In this document: one piece after another, positions 35,988 through 43,851 of the stretch | Numbering within the stretch: position 1 is the stretch's first letter | Layout: each line of letters begins with the position of its first letter | DNA from: Prevotella sp. | GTDB taxonomy: Bacteria > Bacteroidota > Bacteroidia > Bacteroidales > Bacteroidaceae | Reading direction: 5' to 3' | Assembly: GCA_017548275.1 (NCBI GenBank) | Contig: JAFZAH010000036.1 | Span: forward strand, 1 to 64,000 | DNA: 64,000 bases | The notes under the pieces: generated by a model | The model's input: the letters and a program-made list of their open reading frames with translations, nothing else | What the model was told of the DNA's origin: nothing | The model's database searches: none | Position numbers and translations under genes: made by a program

Positions 35988-36914
35988 ATGAAGACGTATT
36001 GGAACACGACCAACGGGCTGACCAAACTCGAAGAATGGCAGCCGAACTGCTGGATACAGGTTACCTGTCCCACGGAAGAAGACCAGCGCGAACTGGAGAA
36101 ACGATTTTCCATCCCCGACTATTTTATGTCTGACGTCAGCGATACCGACGAGCGTGCCCGTTATGAGTACGACGACGGTTGGATGCTGATTATCCTGCGT
36201 ATCCCCTATGTGAAGGAGATACGTTCGCGCACGCCCTACACGACGGTGCCGCTGGGTATCATCCATAAGCGCGACGTGACCATCACCGTGTGCTATTACG
36301 AGACCAATATGATGATTGATTTCGTGTCGTTCCAGCAGAAGCGCGGCGAGGGCTTCACCGACTATGTGGATATGACCTTCCGCCTGTTCCTTTCCTCCTC
36401 AGTGTGGTATCTGAAACGGCTGAAGCAAATCAGCAGCCTGATAGACAAGGCCAAGCGCAACCTCGACCATGAGATCAACAACGAGTCGCTCATCGGACTG
36501 TCGCGTTTGCAAGACTCGCTCACCTATTTCATCACCTCCATCCGCGGCAACGAGAACTTGTTGGCCAAACTGAAGTTCAAGTTGCAGGTGGACGAATTGG
36601 ACGCCGACCTGATTGAGGACGTCAACATTGAGATGAGCCAGGCCCGCGAGACGACCAACATCTACTCCGACATCTTGGAATCGACGATGGACACCTATTC
36701 GAGTATCATCAACAACAACATGAACACGGTGATGCGTACACTCACCTCCGTGTCCATTCTTATGATGTTCCCCACATTGATTGCGTCACTGTTCGGCATG
36801 AACCTCATCAACGGCATGGAGAACAATCCGGTGGGATTCCCCGTGGCCATGCTCATTTCTGTCGTTGTTTCAGTGGCCATTTGGTGGCTTTTCAGACACA
36901 AACGCCTCATTTAA
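35988..36914 (+). CDS. corA: CorA-family magnesium/divalent cation transporter
   Basis: CorA forms a pentameric inner-membrane Mg2+ (or Co2+/Ni2+/Zn2+) channel. The 308-residue protein has the cytoplasmic N-terminal alpha/beta domain, a long helix (about 140-245) and two C-terminal membrane helices. The first ends in the signature GMN (Gly270-Met271-Asn272, in SLFGMNLING), and a basic tail RHKRLI follows the second. A GGAGG Shine-Dalgarno, rare in this window, precedes the start. Three promoter modules and a possible leader peptide suggest elaborate expression control. Confidence 0.93.
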   Translation: MKTYWNTTNGLTKLEEWQPNCWIQVTCPTEEDQRELEKRFSIPDYFMSDVSDTDERARYEYDDGWMLIILRIPYVKEIRSRTPYTTVPLGIIHKRDVTITVCYYETNMMIDFVSFQQKRGEGFTDYVDMTFRLFLSSSVWYLKRLKQISSLIDKAKRNLDHEINNESLIGLSRLQDSLTYFITSIRGNENLLAKLKFKLQVDELDADLIEDVNIEMSQARETTNIYSDILESTMDTYSSIINNNMNTVMRTLTSVSILMMFPTLIASLFGMNLINGMENNPVGFPVAMLISVVVSVAIWWLFRHKRLI

Positions 36915-36967
36915 TCACTTTTTTTGAAAAAAAACGATTAATTTTAGGTCATTTCATTTCTTTTGTG

Positions 36968-37028
36968 TAAATTTGCAGTTCATTAGGTGTGTGCGCATGC
37001 ATACGCACAGATAGGTGCACACTTTTTT
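36968..37028 (+). promoter_or_regulatory. Promoter box and terminator-like leader hairpin of the DUF349 gene
   Basis: TAAATTTG (36968-36975) is the -7 box. In the leader GTGTGC (36989-36994) can pair with GCACAC (37017-37022), which runs into TTTTTT. Alternatively TGTGCG (36990-36995) pairs with CGCACA (37004-37009). The two folds exclude each other. Confidence 0.4.
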
Positions 37029-37064
37029 GACAGTAAATAACCGAATCTATAACTAAAACGTTAC

Positions 37065-39218
37065 ATGATGGACTCTCAAGACAACACCCTGATCCAGGGA
37101 ACACCAGAAGAAGAGAAAAAAGTAGAAGAAACCGCTCAGGAAGTAGAACAACCCCAACCCGAAGAGGCTGCTCCCGTTGAGGAGGAGGCTGCTCCCGCTG
37201 AGGAAGAGGCTGCTCCCGTTGAGGAGGAGGCTGCTCCCGCTGAGGAAGAGGCTGCCCCCGTTGAGGAAGAAGTCGCTCCCGTCGAGGAAGAGGCTGCTCC
37301 CGTTGAGGAAGAAGTCGCTCCCGTAGAGGAAGAGGCTGCTCCCGTTGAGGAAGAAGTCGCTCCCGCAGAGGAGGAGGCTGCCCCCGTTGAGGAGGAGGTT
37401 ACTCCTGCCGAGGAGGAGGCTGCTCCCGTTGAGGAGGAGGCTGCTCCCGTCGAGGAGGAGGCTGCTCCCGTCGAGGAGGAGGCTGCTCCCGAAGAAAAAG
37501 TCTATGCCAACAAGGCAGAGATATTGGAGCGTGTCAAGGAATTGGCTCACGGCGACAGCATCCCCGAGAAAGACGAGGTTGAGCATCTGAAGACCCTCTT
37601 CTACAAAATGCATAACGCTGAGCGTGATGCACAGTTGAAAGAATATCTCGACAATGGTGGCGACCCCGAGGCTTATCAGGCTGTGCCCGACGCACTGGAA
37701 GAGACCTTCAAGGCCGAGATGGTGCTCATCAAGGAGATGCGCGCCCGCGCCTTCCAGGAATTGGAGAAAGAGAAGGAAGAGAACCTGAAAAGGAAACTCG
37801 CCATCATCGAGAAAATCAAGAATATGGCCACCTCACCCGAGGAAGCCAACCGTTCTTATCAGGAATTCAAACGCCTGCAGCAGGAATGGAAAGAGATTAA
37901 AGCCGTGCCCGCAGAGCGCTCAAGCGAACTGTGGCGTACCTATCAGCACAATGTGGAACAGTTCTACGACCTGCTGAAACTCAACAGCGAGGCTCGCGAA
38001 TACGACTTCAAGAAAAACCTTGAAATGAAGACCCGTATCTGCGAGGCTGCCGAGCGATTGGCTGAGGAGCCTGATGTCATCAGCGCCTTCCACCAGTTGC
38101 AGGAGTTGCACCAGCAGTACCGCGAGATTGGTCCCGTGACCAAGGACTTGCGCGAGGAGATCTGGACCCGCTTCAAAGCCGCCTCGACGGTCATCAACAA
38201 GCGCCACCAGCAGCACTTTGAGGAATTGCGTTCGAAAGAGGAAGTGAACCTTGCACGCAAGACCGAACTGTGCGAGAAGGTGGAAGCCATCATCGCCGAG
38301 GAGAACAAGAGCGCGGCCGATTGGGAGCGCCATACACGTCAAATCATCGAGTTGCAGACCGAGTGGAAGACCATCGGTTTCGCACCTCAGAAGATGAACG
38401 TGAAAATCTTCGAGCGTTTCCGTGCCGCTTGCGACGATTTCTTCGGACGCAAGACACAGTTCTTCCGCGAGATGAAGGCTCAGTTTGCCGAGAACGCCGA
38501 GAAGAAACGTGCACTCGTGGCACAGGCACAGGCATTGCAGGACAGCACCGACTGGAAATCGACGTCGGACAAACTCATTGCACTGCAGAAGGAGTGGAAG
38601 AAAATCGGCACAGTGCCCAAGAAACAGGGCGACCAGTTGTGGAACGACTTCCTCACCGCCTGCAACAAGTTCTTTGAGGCCCGCAACGCCGCCAATGCCG
38701 GCACACGCAACGAAGAGCGAGAGAATCTGGCTAAGAAGCGCGACATCATCGCACAACTGAAAGCAGTAGCCGAAGAGGGTGGCGACGATGTCAGAGACAA
38801 GATTCACCAACTCGTGGACGAGTATCAGGCAGTGGGACACGTCCCCTACCGTGAGAAAGACAAACTCTACAAAGAGTATCACGAGGTGCTCGACAAAATC
38901 TACAAGGAGTTGAACATCTCCGTCAACCGCCGCCGTTTGGACAATTTCCGCAGCAACCTGAAGAGCGTGGCAGAAAAAGGCACCAATGCACTTGACAACG
39001 AGCGCTCACGCCTCATGCACCGCTACGAGACACTGAAGCAGGAAATTCAGACCTATGAGAACAATATCGGATTCCTCAGCGTATCGAGCAAGAAAGGCAG
39101 CAGCCTCATCGACGAAATGAACCGCAAGGTGGAAAAACTGAAAGACGACCTGAAACTCGTCTATGACAAAATCAAAGCCATCGACGAGAGCGCGGAGAAA
39201 GAAAACGAAGAGGCTTAA
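37065..39218 (+). CDS. DUF349-domain protein with acidic repeat N-terminus
   Basis: The 717-residue cytoplasmic protein has residues 35-146 made of about sixteen units of seven residues (AAPVEEE and variants AAPAEEE, VAPVEEE, VTPAEEE). The rest consists of several DUF349 helical repeats (W..I...P.......W..F......F pattern, for example LQTEWKTIGFAPQKMNVKIFERFRAACDDFF and LQKEWKKIGTVPKKQGDQLWNDFLTACNKFF). DUF349 proteins are conserved in Bacteroidetes; the function is not established. The protein is strongly acidic and largely coiled. A terminator follows directly. Confidence 0.88.
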   Translation: MMDSQDNTLIQGTPEEEKKVEETAQEVEQPQPEEAAPVEEEAAPAEEEAAPVEEEAAPAEEEAAPVEEEVAPVEEEAAPVEEEVAPVEEEAAPVEEEVAPAEEEAAPVEEEVTPAEEEAAPVEEEAAPVEEEAAPVEEEAAPEEKVYANKAEILERVKELAHGDSIPEKDEVEHLKTLFYKMHNAERDAQLKEYLDNGGDPEAYQAVPDALEETFKAEMVLIKEMRARAFQELEKEKEENLKRKLAIIEKIKNMATSPEEANRSYQEFKRLQQEWKEIKAVPAERSSELWRTYQHNVEQFYDLLKLNSEAREYDFKKNLEMKTRICEAAERLAEEPDVISAFHQLQELHQQYREIGPVTKDLREEIWTRFKAASTVINKRHQQHFEELRSKEEVNLARKTELCEKVEAIIAEENKSAADWERHTRQIIELQTEWKTIGFAPQKMNVKIFERFRAACDDFFGRKTQFFREMKAQFAENAEKKRALVAQAQALQDSTDWKSTSDKLIALQKEWKKIGTVPKKQGDQLWNDFLTACNKFFEARNAANAGTRNEERENLAKKRDIIAQLKAVAEEGGDDVRDKIHQLVDEYQAVGHVPYREKDKLYKEYHEVLDKIYKELNISVNRRRLDNFRSNLKSVAEKGTNALDNERSRLMHRYETLKQEIQTYENNIGFLSVSSKKGSSLIDEMNRKVEKLKDDLKLVYDKIKAIDESAEKENEEA
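37167..37502. repeat. Coding 21-bp tandem repeat, about 16 copies
   Basis: A unit like GAGGCTGCTCCCGTTGAGGAG is repeated in frame inside the DUF349 gene with third-base and Val/Ala changes. Frame is kept whatever the copy number. The open frame on the other strand (37053-37613) is a by-product. Confidence 0.92.
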
Positions 39219-39240
39219 TACCCAACAGGCCATAACAACC

Positions 39241-39274
39241 AAGAGGTGCAGTGTAACGTCTGCACCTCTTTTTT
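39241..39274 (+). terminator. Intrinsic terminator of the DUF349 gene
   Basis: AAGAGGTGCAG pairs with CTGCACCTCTT around TGTAACGT, followed by a run of T. Confidence 0.9.
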
Positions 39275-39277
39275 TAT

Positions 39278-39290
39278 ATTGGTGTCCGCT
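39278..39290 (-). repeat. Short repeat ATTGGTGTCCGCT, left member of an inverted pair
   Basis: It is the inverse of AGCGGACACCA at 42108-42123 and of the sequence at 12383-12400. The 39278/42123 pair brackets the two following genes. Confidence 0.65.
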
Positions 39291-39385
39291 TTATGGCATC
39301 AACTGTTCAAAAGGCATCTGCCAGTTCCCCGCCCCTTGAAAGGGATGGGTCGGGGGTGGAATTTAATCAAATTGTTGTTCTTAAA

Positions 39386-39417
39386 TTTGCGAAGACCAAG
39401 ATTCTATATTATCTTTG
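39386..39417 (+). promoter_or_regulatory. Complete promoter of the secreted protein/PAP2 pair
   Basis: TTTG (39386-39389), 20 bases, TATCTTTG (39410-39417). The leader of about 135 bases contains GGAACC/GGTTCC complementary words but no clear known riboswitch. Confidence 0.8.
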
Positions 39418-39557
39418 CATCCGGGGGATTGTCACATTCACCCAGACAATAAGGAGGAACCCGGTTCCAAATATACGGGTCATCGTGACGGGTACGAATA
39501 TCAGGTAAACCCCATCCATAAGATGTATGATGTATTAAAGGACTTCTAAAACAAATA

Positions 39558-40127
39558 ATGTATATGAAAAAACTATTGACCTTGTTGTTGCTCAGCGCCA
39601 TGGCGCTGACAGCCCAAGCCCAGAACCAACCCGCCGGTATGCGGGTGGAAGTGGCTGATGCCGAGACTGACCGCGGCGAGTACTCCATCTTTACTTATAA
39701 GGATACAAATGATGATGACAGTTTCGGCTACTACCTCAGCCTGGGGCGTGTTGCCGACTTCCTCGGAGCCGACGAGATTTTAGGCATGGAGGTTCAGAAT
39801 ATCCACGAGGTGACCATCTGTCTCGGTGGCACCACCGACGAAGCCCTGGCCACCATCGGTTCCATCCTTGACCTCTATGACAAGGATGTTGATACTACGG
39901 TCGAGTTTCAAGGCCGCGCCGCCACCAGCGGTTTCAACCTCGGCGAGCCCGTCACGACTACCTGCACGGTGGTGAAGAAGACACTCGGCGGCAAGCGTCT
40001 GCAGTTCCTCTTCCCCGAAGGCAAGCGCCAGGGTCGTGCCTACCTCACGAAATCCGTGCTCAAGGAACTCCGTACAAACTTCAAGTTCGATATTAAACTT
40101 CATCCGAAACAGCACCGCAAGCAATAA
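39558..40127 (+). CDS. Secreted protein of unknown function
   Basis: The 189-residue precursor has a signal peptide (MKKLLTLLLLSAMALTAQAQ after an alternative start at 39564) and a mature beta-rich domain with a basic, His/Lys-rich end (KLHPKQHRKQ). No catalytic motif or sorting domain is recognised. It precedes the PAP2 gene by six bases under one promoter, so it probably works in the same compartment. Confidence 0.75.
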   Translation: MYMKKLLTLLLLSAMALTAQAQNQPAGMRVEVADAETDRGEYSIFTYKDTNDDDSFGYYLSLGRVADFLGADEILGMEVQNIHEVTICLGGTTDEALATIGSILDLYDKDVDTTVEFQGRAATSGFNLGEPVTTTCTVVKKTLGGKRLQFLFPEGKRQGRAYLTKSVLKELRTNFKFDIKLHPKQHRKQ

Positions 40128-40133
40128 ACGATT

Positions 40134-41960
40134 ATGAAAAAATGCTTATCAACAATCGTTATCGTGTTGTTGTGTGGAGTAATCCGTGCAGCAGAGATTG
40201 ACTTCATAAGCATGGAACCGCTGACACCAACGGATCCAGAGATGAAACCGGAACTGACCTGTAATGGGGAAGATACGCTTCGCTCTGAATTGGAGTTGCG
40301 ACCGGACGAAAGGTTTCGGGTTCTTTCCCTGACAAGCGAACCAATCCGAGCGGATGACGGTACGTCGGGAATCCATGCGCCTTGGGGCAAGGAAAATTGG
40401 ACATGGATGCGCACCAACCCTGATGTCAAGCCATATAAAGTGATGGATGACCTGAGTTTTGTGGGCATACCCCTGTTCGCTGCCGGATGGATCATCAAGG
40501 GCGAAAAGGCATCCTTCCGTCAGGACTATAACAATCCGCACAGCAACACCCGGTTGATTACTAACTTCAAAACGGGCATCGACGACTACACGCAGTTCTT
40601 CGGCCCTGCGATGACGGTCGGTCTGAAGTTGGGGGGGTACGAGGGTCGCAGCGACTGGGGACGCCTGTTGGGGTCGTCGCTGATGTCGTATGCCATCATG
40701 GCCGGCTTCGTCAATAGCATCAAATATACGGCCAGCGAGATGCGTCCGGACGGCTCAACAGCCAACTCATGGCCCTCAGGCCACACTGCCACCTCGTTCG
40801 TGGGTGCTACCATTCTGCACAAAGAGTACGGACTGACACGCTCACCATGGTTTTCTGTAGCCGGCTACGGTGTTGCCACTGCCACTGGTGTTATGCGCAT
40901 CCTGAATAACCGTCATTGGATCAGTGATGTGCTGTCTGGTGCCGGTATCGGTATCATATCAACAGAACTGGGTTATGCTTTGGGCGACGTGCTTTTCAAG
41001 AAGCGGGGACTGCTACGCAACGATCTGGAGGGATTCAGCGATGACCCGTCGTTTTTCTCCATTTCAATGGGTATGAGTTTTGGTTCGAAGAGTTTCGATT
41101 TCGGATATGAAAATTTAAAAAACGTTGAGGATTTCGACTATGAAGTGGAAGATGATGACAGACTCCATATCGACTTCCATACGGCTACTACAGTAGATGC
41201 TGAGGGTGCCTATTTCTTCAATAAGTATGTGGGTATCGGCGGACGCCTCCGTGTGAGGGCGATGACCGCCAAGGGCTGGAGCGACTTCGTCTCCGATGCC
41301 CATGAAGACCGCGACCAGACCATCCAATTGATTAATGCCTGGTATAATATGTTCTCGTCGACACCCGTGACGGAAGCGCAAGTTGACGGACTCCTGCAAG
41401 GTATCGTCAGCGACGAGGAAATAACTGTGGAGAGCGACCACCTGACTGAGTTCTCAGCCAATGTCGGTCTCTATCTGAACCTGCCGTTGAGCAACCGTTT
41501 CTCACTGGGTACGAAATTCCTCGTGGGTCGCACGATGACTCAGGAACTTGACATCAATGCCGCCTACAAGGGTACAACCAAGAATATGGATACGCATATC
41601 GTGTTTGACAATGGGACTTTGTCCGACCTTGCTATCAGCAATCTCAGGGATGGTGAAAAATATGATATCGAGTGGGACTACCTGACACTGGGTGGTAATA
41701 ACTCCACGACCTACGGCACGGGCTTGTCGCTGACGTATAAGTACAAGTCGAACTTCATGTGGAAGGTGTTCGTGGACTATGACTACTCCAAGAAGAAATT
41801 TACGCTGACTTACGACCCCCTGCGCTTTATGAAGGTGACCACCCCTGATCTGGGCGCACTCCTTGAAACGATAAACGTCCAACTTGACCCGTCGGTATAT
41901 GAACGCGAGAAGAAGATGCATTATGTCACTATCGGAGGCTCGTTTGCCATATCATTTTAA
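40134..41960 (+). CDS. PAP2-family phosphatase with C-terminal beta-barrel-like domain
   Basis: The 608-residue precursor (signal peptide 1-19) contains the three PAP2 acid-phosphatase motifs: KYTASEMRPDG, SWPSGHTATSF and NRHWISDVLSGAG (approximately residues 196-270). These enzymes dephosphorylate membrane lipids such as undecaprenyl-PP, lipid A or phosphatidate. The remaining 270 residues alternate amphipathic beta strands and end in Phe (GGSFAISF), the usual signature of an outer-membrane barrel. That combination would place the phosphatase domain at the outer membrane. Its specificity cannot be read from sequence. Confidence 0.85.
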   Translation: MKKCLSTIVIVLLCGVIRAAEIDFISMEPLTPTDPEMKPELTCNGEDTLRSELELRPDERFRVLSLTSEPIRADDGTSGIHAPWGKENWTWMRTNPDVKPYKVMDDLSFVGIPLFAAGWIIKGEKASFRQDYNNPHSNTRLITNFKTGIDDYTQFFGPAMTVGLKLGGYEGRSDWGRLLGSSLMSYAIMAGFVNSIKYTASEMRPDGSTANSWPSGHTATSFVGATILHKEYGLTRSPWFSVAGYGVATATGVMRILNNRHWISDVLSGAGIGIISTELGYALGDVLFKKRGLLRNDLEGFSDDPSFFSISMGMSFGSKSFDFGYENLKNVEDFDYEVEDDDRLHIDFHTATTVDAEGAYFFNKYVGIGGRLRVRAMTAKGWSDFVSDAHEDRDQTIQLINAWYNMFSSTPVTEAQVDGLLQGIVSDEEITVESDHLTEFSANVGLYLNLPLSNRFSLGTKFLVGRTMTQELDINAAYKGTTKNMDTHIVFDNGTLSDLAISNLRDGEKYDIEWDYLTLGGNNSTTYGTGLSLTYKYKSNFMWKVFVDYDYSKKKFTLTYDPLRFMKVTTPDLGALLETINVQLDPSVYEREKKMHYVTIGGSFAISF

Positions 41961-41993
41961 GTGATTATTGGTATCTACTAAATGACATCAAAC

Positions 41994-42035
41994 TATCTCA
42001 AGGGCGTCGGCCATGCGGCTGACGCCCTTGAGATA
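41994..42035. terminator. Long hairpin after the PAP2 gene
   Basis: TATCTCAAGGGCGTC and its inverse (41994-42008 with 42021-42035) form a long stem, extended by GCC/GGC around ATGC. A weak T tract follows, so it may be a terminator or an mRNA-stabilising end. Confidence 0.75.
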
Positions 42036-42039
42036 ATTA

Positions 42040-42270
42040 CTAAACTTTCATTATAGTAAAGATCTCAAATTACATGTATTTACTTGTAATTCCAGTGCGT
42101 TGAGTAAGTTTTAGCGGACACCATTTATTTTTTATCCCCCCTCCCAAGGAGGGAACATGAAATGAGCCCCATAAACGCTCAAAATAGCGATTTTGATAAA
42201 AAAACACCTTTGCTATAGGATATTCGGAAGTTTTTTAATATCTTTGTGACCAGTATAATAAAGTGCATTA
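42040..42270. other. Spacer before the McrBC region
   Basis: It contains GTTTTAGCGGACACCA (42108-42123), the right member of the inverted pair with 39278-39290, and a CCCCCTCCCAAGGAGGG palindrome (about 42136-42152). No gene is seen. AT content rises toward 42271. Confidence 0.5.
42108..42123 (+). repeat. GTTTTAGCGGACACCA, right member of an inverted pair
   Basis: Inverse of ATTGGTGTCCGCT at 39278-39290; a third copy lies at 12383-12400. It may be an insertion-sequence end or a small dispersed repeat. Confidence 0.6.
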
Positions 42271-42507
42271 TCAAAACTCTCTCATCCACCATTCACCTGC
42301 ATGAATTTCAACAAATTCTGCCTCAGTATACCAAGTATAGTCAATCCAATTTGTGCTATCACCATATTGATTCTTAAGAGATGAGTATTTTAACCAATGA
42401 GTAGAGCGCAAGATACCACCAAGATAATGGCAATATTGCTGTTCAACATCAGGTTCGCTTTTCAATATCTCAAGCATCTGCTCCGTCTTAATCCATTTCT
42501 TTTCCAT
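42271..42507 (-). CDS. Small protein divergent from mcrB, unknown function
   Basis: The 78-residue protein (from the ATG at 42507) begins MEKKWIKTEQMLEILK and is rich in Trp and Tyr (HWLKY, NWIDYTWYTEAE, GEWWMREF). There is no signal peptide or known domain. A TATTTTTG box on the minus strand (42520-42527) lies about six bases upstream of the likely transcript start. It shares the low GC of mcrBC and is divergent from it, so it may be an accessory of the restriction island. That link is inference from position. Confidence 0.55.
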   Translation of the reverse strand: MEKKWIKTEQMLEILKSEPDVEQQYCHYLGGILRSTHWLKYSSLKNQYGDSTNWIDYTWYTEAEFVEIHAGEWWMREF

Positions 42508-42555
42508 TCCTTTTTTGGGCAAAAATATGAGATCTGGATGAAACTATAAAATTAT

Positions 42556-42606
42556 TTAGATCAAGTTAGATCAAATTTTGAAACATTAGATCAATAGCAA
42601 TTAGAT
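42556..42606 (+). promoter_or_regulatory. TTAGATCAA direct repeats upstream of mcrB
   Basis: TTAGATCAA occurs at 42556-42564, 42566-42574 and 42586-42594, with TTAGAT again at 42601-42606 just before the ATG. Start-to-start spacing of the first three is 10 and 20 bases, i.e. on one face of the helix, as for an operator array. Confidence 0.6.
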
Positions 42607-43848
42607 ATGTCAAAACAAAGCGTTTATAAGTTAACAGGCAAGTCACCTGAAGAGGTGAAAAAATCGTTCATTCATTATATGGGCGACAAAAACGCCACGT
42701 CAAAGCAGATAAAGGATGCGGCAAATAGTAGATATGCTAAAATTGACACTATTGAAGAAGTTTGTATTTTATGTCAAAAATACTGTGAAACTAAAAATGT
42801 TTTTAACGTTATCGACGTTAGTAAAATTGTGAAAATAAGCGAGTCTTTGACAAAGATTATTGAAGAAGGTAGTGAGCAAGGAGTGATTAAAGAGTTGAAG
42901 AACACACGCAGTTATATCAACAAATATCGCGATTTCCTTTTATTTTGTGCCAATCTGAGTGAGGAAACATTAGACTCAACTACACCTTACGAGTTTGCCG
43001 ATGACCCCGATAAGCCCTTCATTGCTGAAGAAAAGTTCAACGAGATTGTAGAATTGCTTTTCCGCAAGAAGAACATCATTCTACAAGGTGCACCAGGTGT
43101 AGGCAAGACCTTCTTGGCAAAGAAAATTGCTTATCAGTTGATAGGCATGAAGAAAGATGAGAACATCGAAACTGTGCAATTCCATCAGTCTTATAGTTAC
43201 GAAGATTTCATTCAGGGCATTCGCCCCACCACAACTGGTGAGTTTAAGGTACGAAACGGTATTTTCTATTATTTTTGTGAGATTGCCAAGGAACATCCTG
43301 ATGAAACATACGTTTTCATTATTGATGAAATAAACCGAGGAAATTTGAGCAAGATATTTGGTGAACTAATGATGCTGATTGAGTTTGACAAACGTTCTCC
43401 CCGCTATGCGTTGAAATTGACATATGGCGAACAAGACAGTCCAAGATTTTATGTACCTGAAAACGTTTACCTCATAGGCTGCATGAATACAGCAGACCGT
43501 TCGATTGCCATCGTGGATTATGCATTGAGACGTAGGTTTGCATTTTGTGATGTTGAGCCAGAGTTTGGCGACTCGTTCAAACACTTTTTAGGTACATCTT
43601 TAAGTAAGGATTTTGTAGATGAATTGTGCAATAAAGTGAATCGAGTCAACGACATCATCCGCTCTTCATCATCTTTGGGAAAAGGTCTTGAGATAGGTCA
43701 CAGTTATTTTTGTCAACTCGGTTCTTTAGATAATGAACAAGATTGGTGGCATTCAATCTGCAAGTTTGAGTTGTTTCCTTATTTGCGTGAAATATGCTTT
43801 GACAACGAGGAATTATGCAATGAGTTGTGCCATATTTTAAGCGACTAA
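42607..43848 (+). CDS. mcrB: McrB-like GTPase of a McrBC modified-cytosine restriction system
   Basis: McrB binds modified DNA and uses GTP hydrolysis to translocate, driving McrC cleavage. The 413-residue AAA+ protein has Walker A GAPGVGKT (from residue 161), Walker B with the McrB-type IIDEINRGNLSKIFGE (about 237-252), and the MNTADRSIAIVD signature (from residue 293). The N-terminal 135 residues do not resemble the E. coli McrB DNA-binding domain and are probably the target-recognition part. mcrC begins three bases after its stop. The two genes have lower GC than their neighbours, consistent with acquisition. Confidence 0.92.
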   Translation: MSKQSVYKLTGKSPEEVKKSFIHYMGDKNATSKQIKDAANSRYAKIDTIEEVCILCQKYCETKNVFNVIDVSKIVKISESLTKIIEEGSEQGVIKELKNTRSYINKYRDFLLFCANLSEETLDSTTPYEFADDPDKPFIAEEKFNEIVELLFRKKNIILQGAPGVGKTFLAKKIAYQLIGMKKDENIETVQFHQSYSYEDFIQGIRPTTTGEFKVRNGIFYYFCEIAKEHPDETYVFIIDEINRGNLSKIFGELMMLIEFDKRSPRYALKLTYGEQDSPRFYVPENVYLIGCMNTADRSIAIVDYALRRRFAFCDVEPEFGDSFKHFLGTSLSKDFVDELCNKVNRVNDIIRSSSSLGKGLEIGHSYFCQLGSLDNEQDWWHSICKFELFPYLREICFDNEELCNELCHILSD

Positions 43849-43851
43849 ATA

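Noticed and set aside
35752-35991. 79-codon plus frame across the corA promoter
   Set aside because: It starts upstream of the functional promoter, overlaps corA and resembles nothing.
37053-37613. 186-residue frame opposite the DUF349 repeat tract
   Set aside because: A by-product of the 21-bp coding repeat; the sense frame has domains and a promoter.
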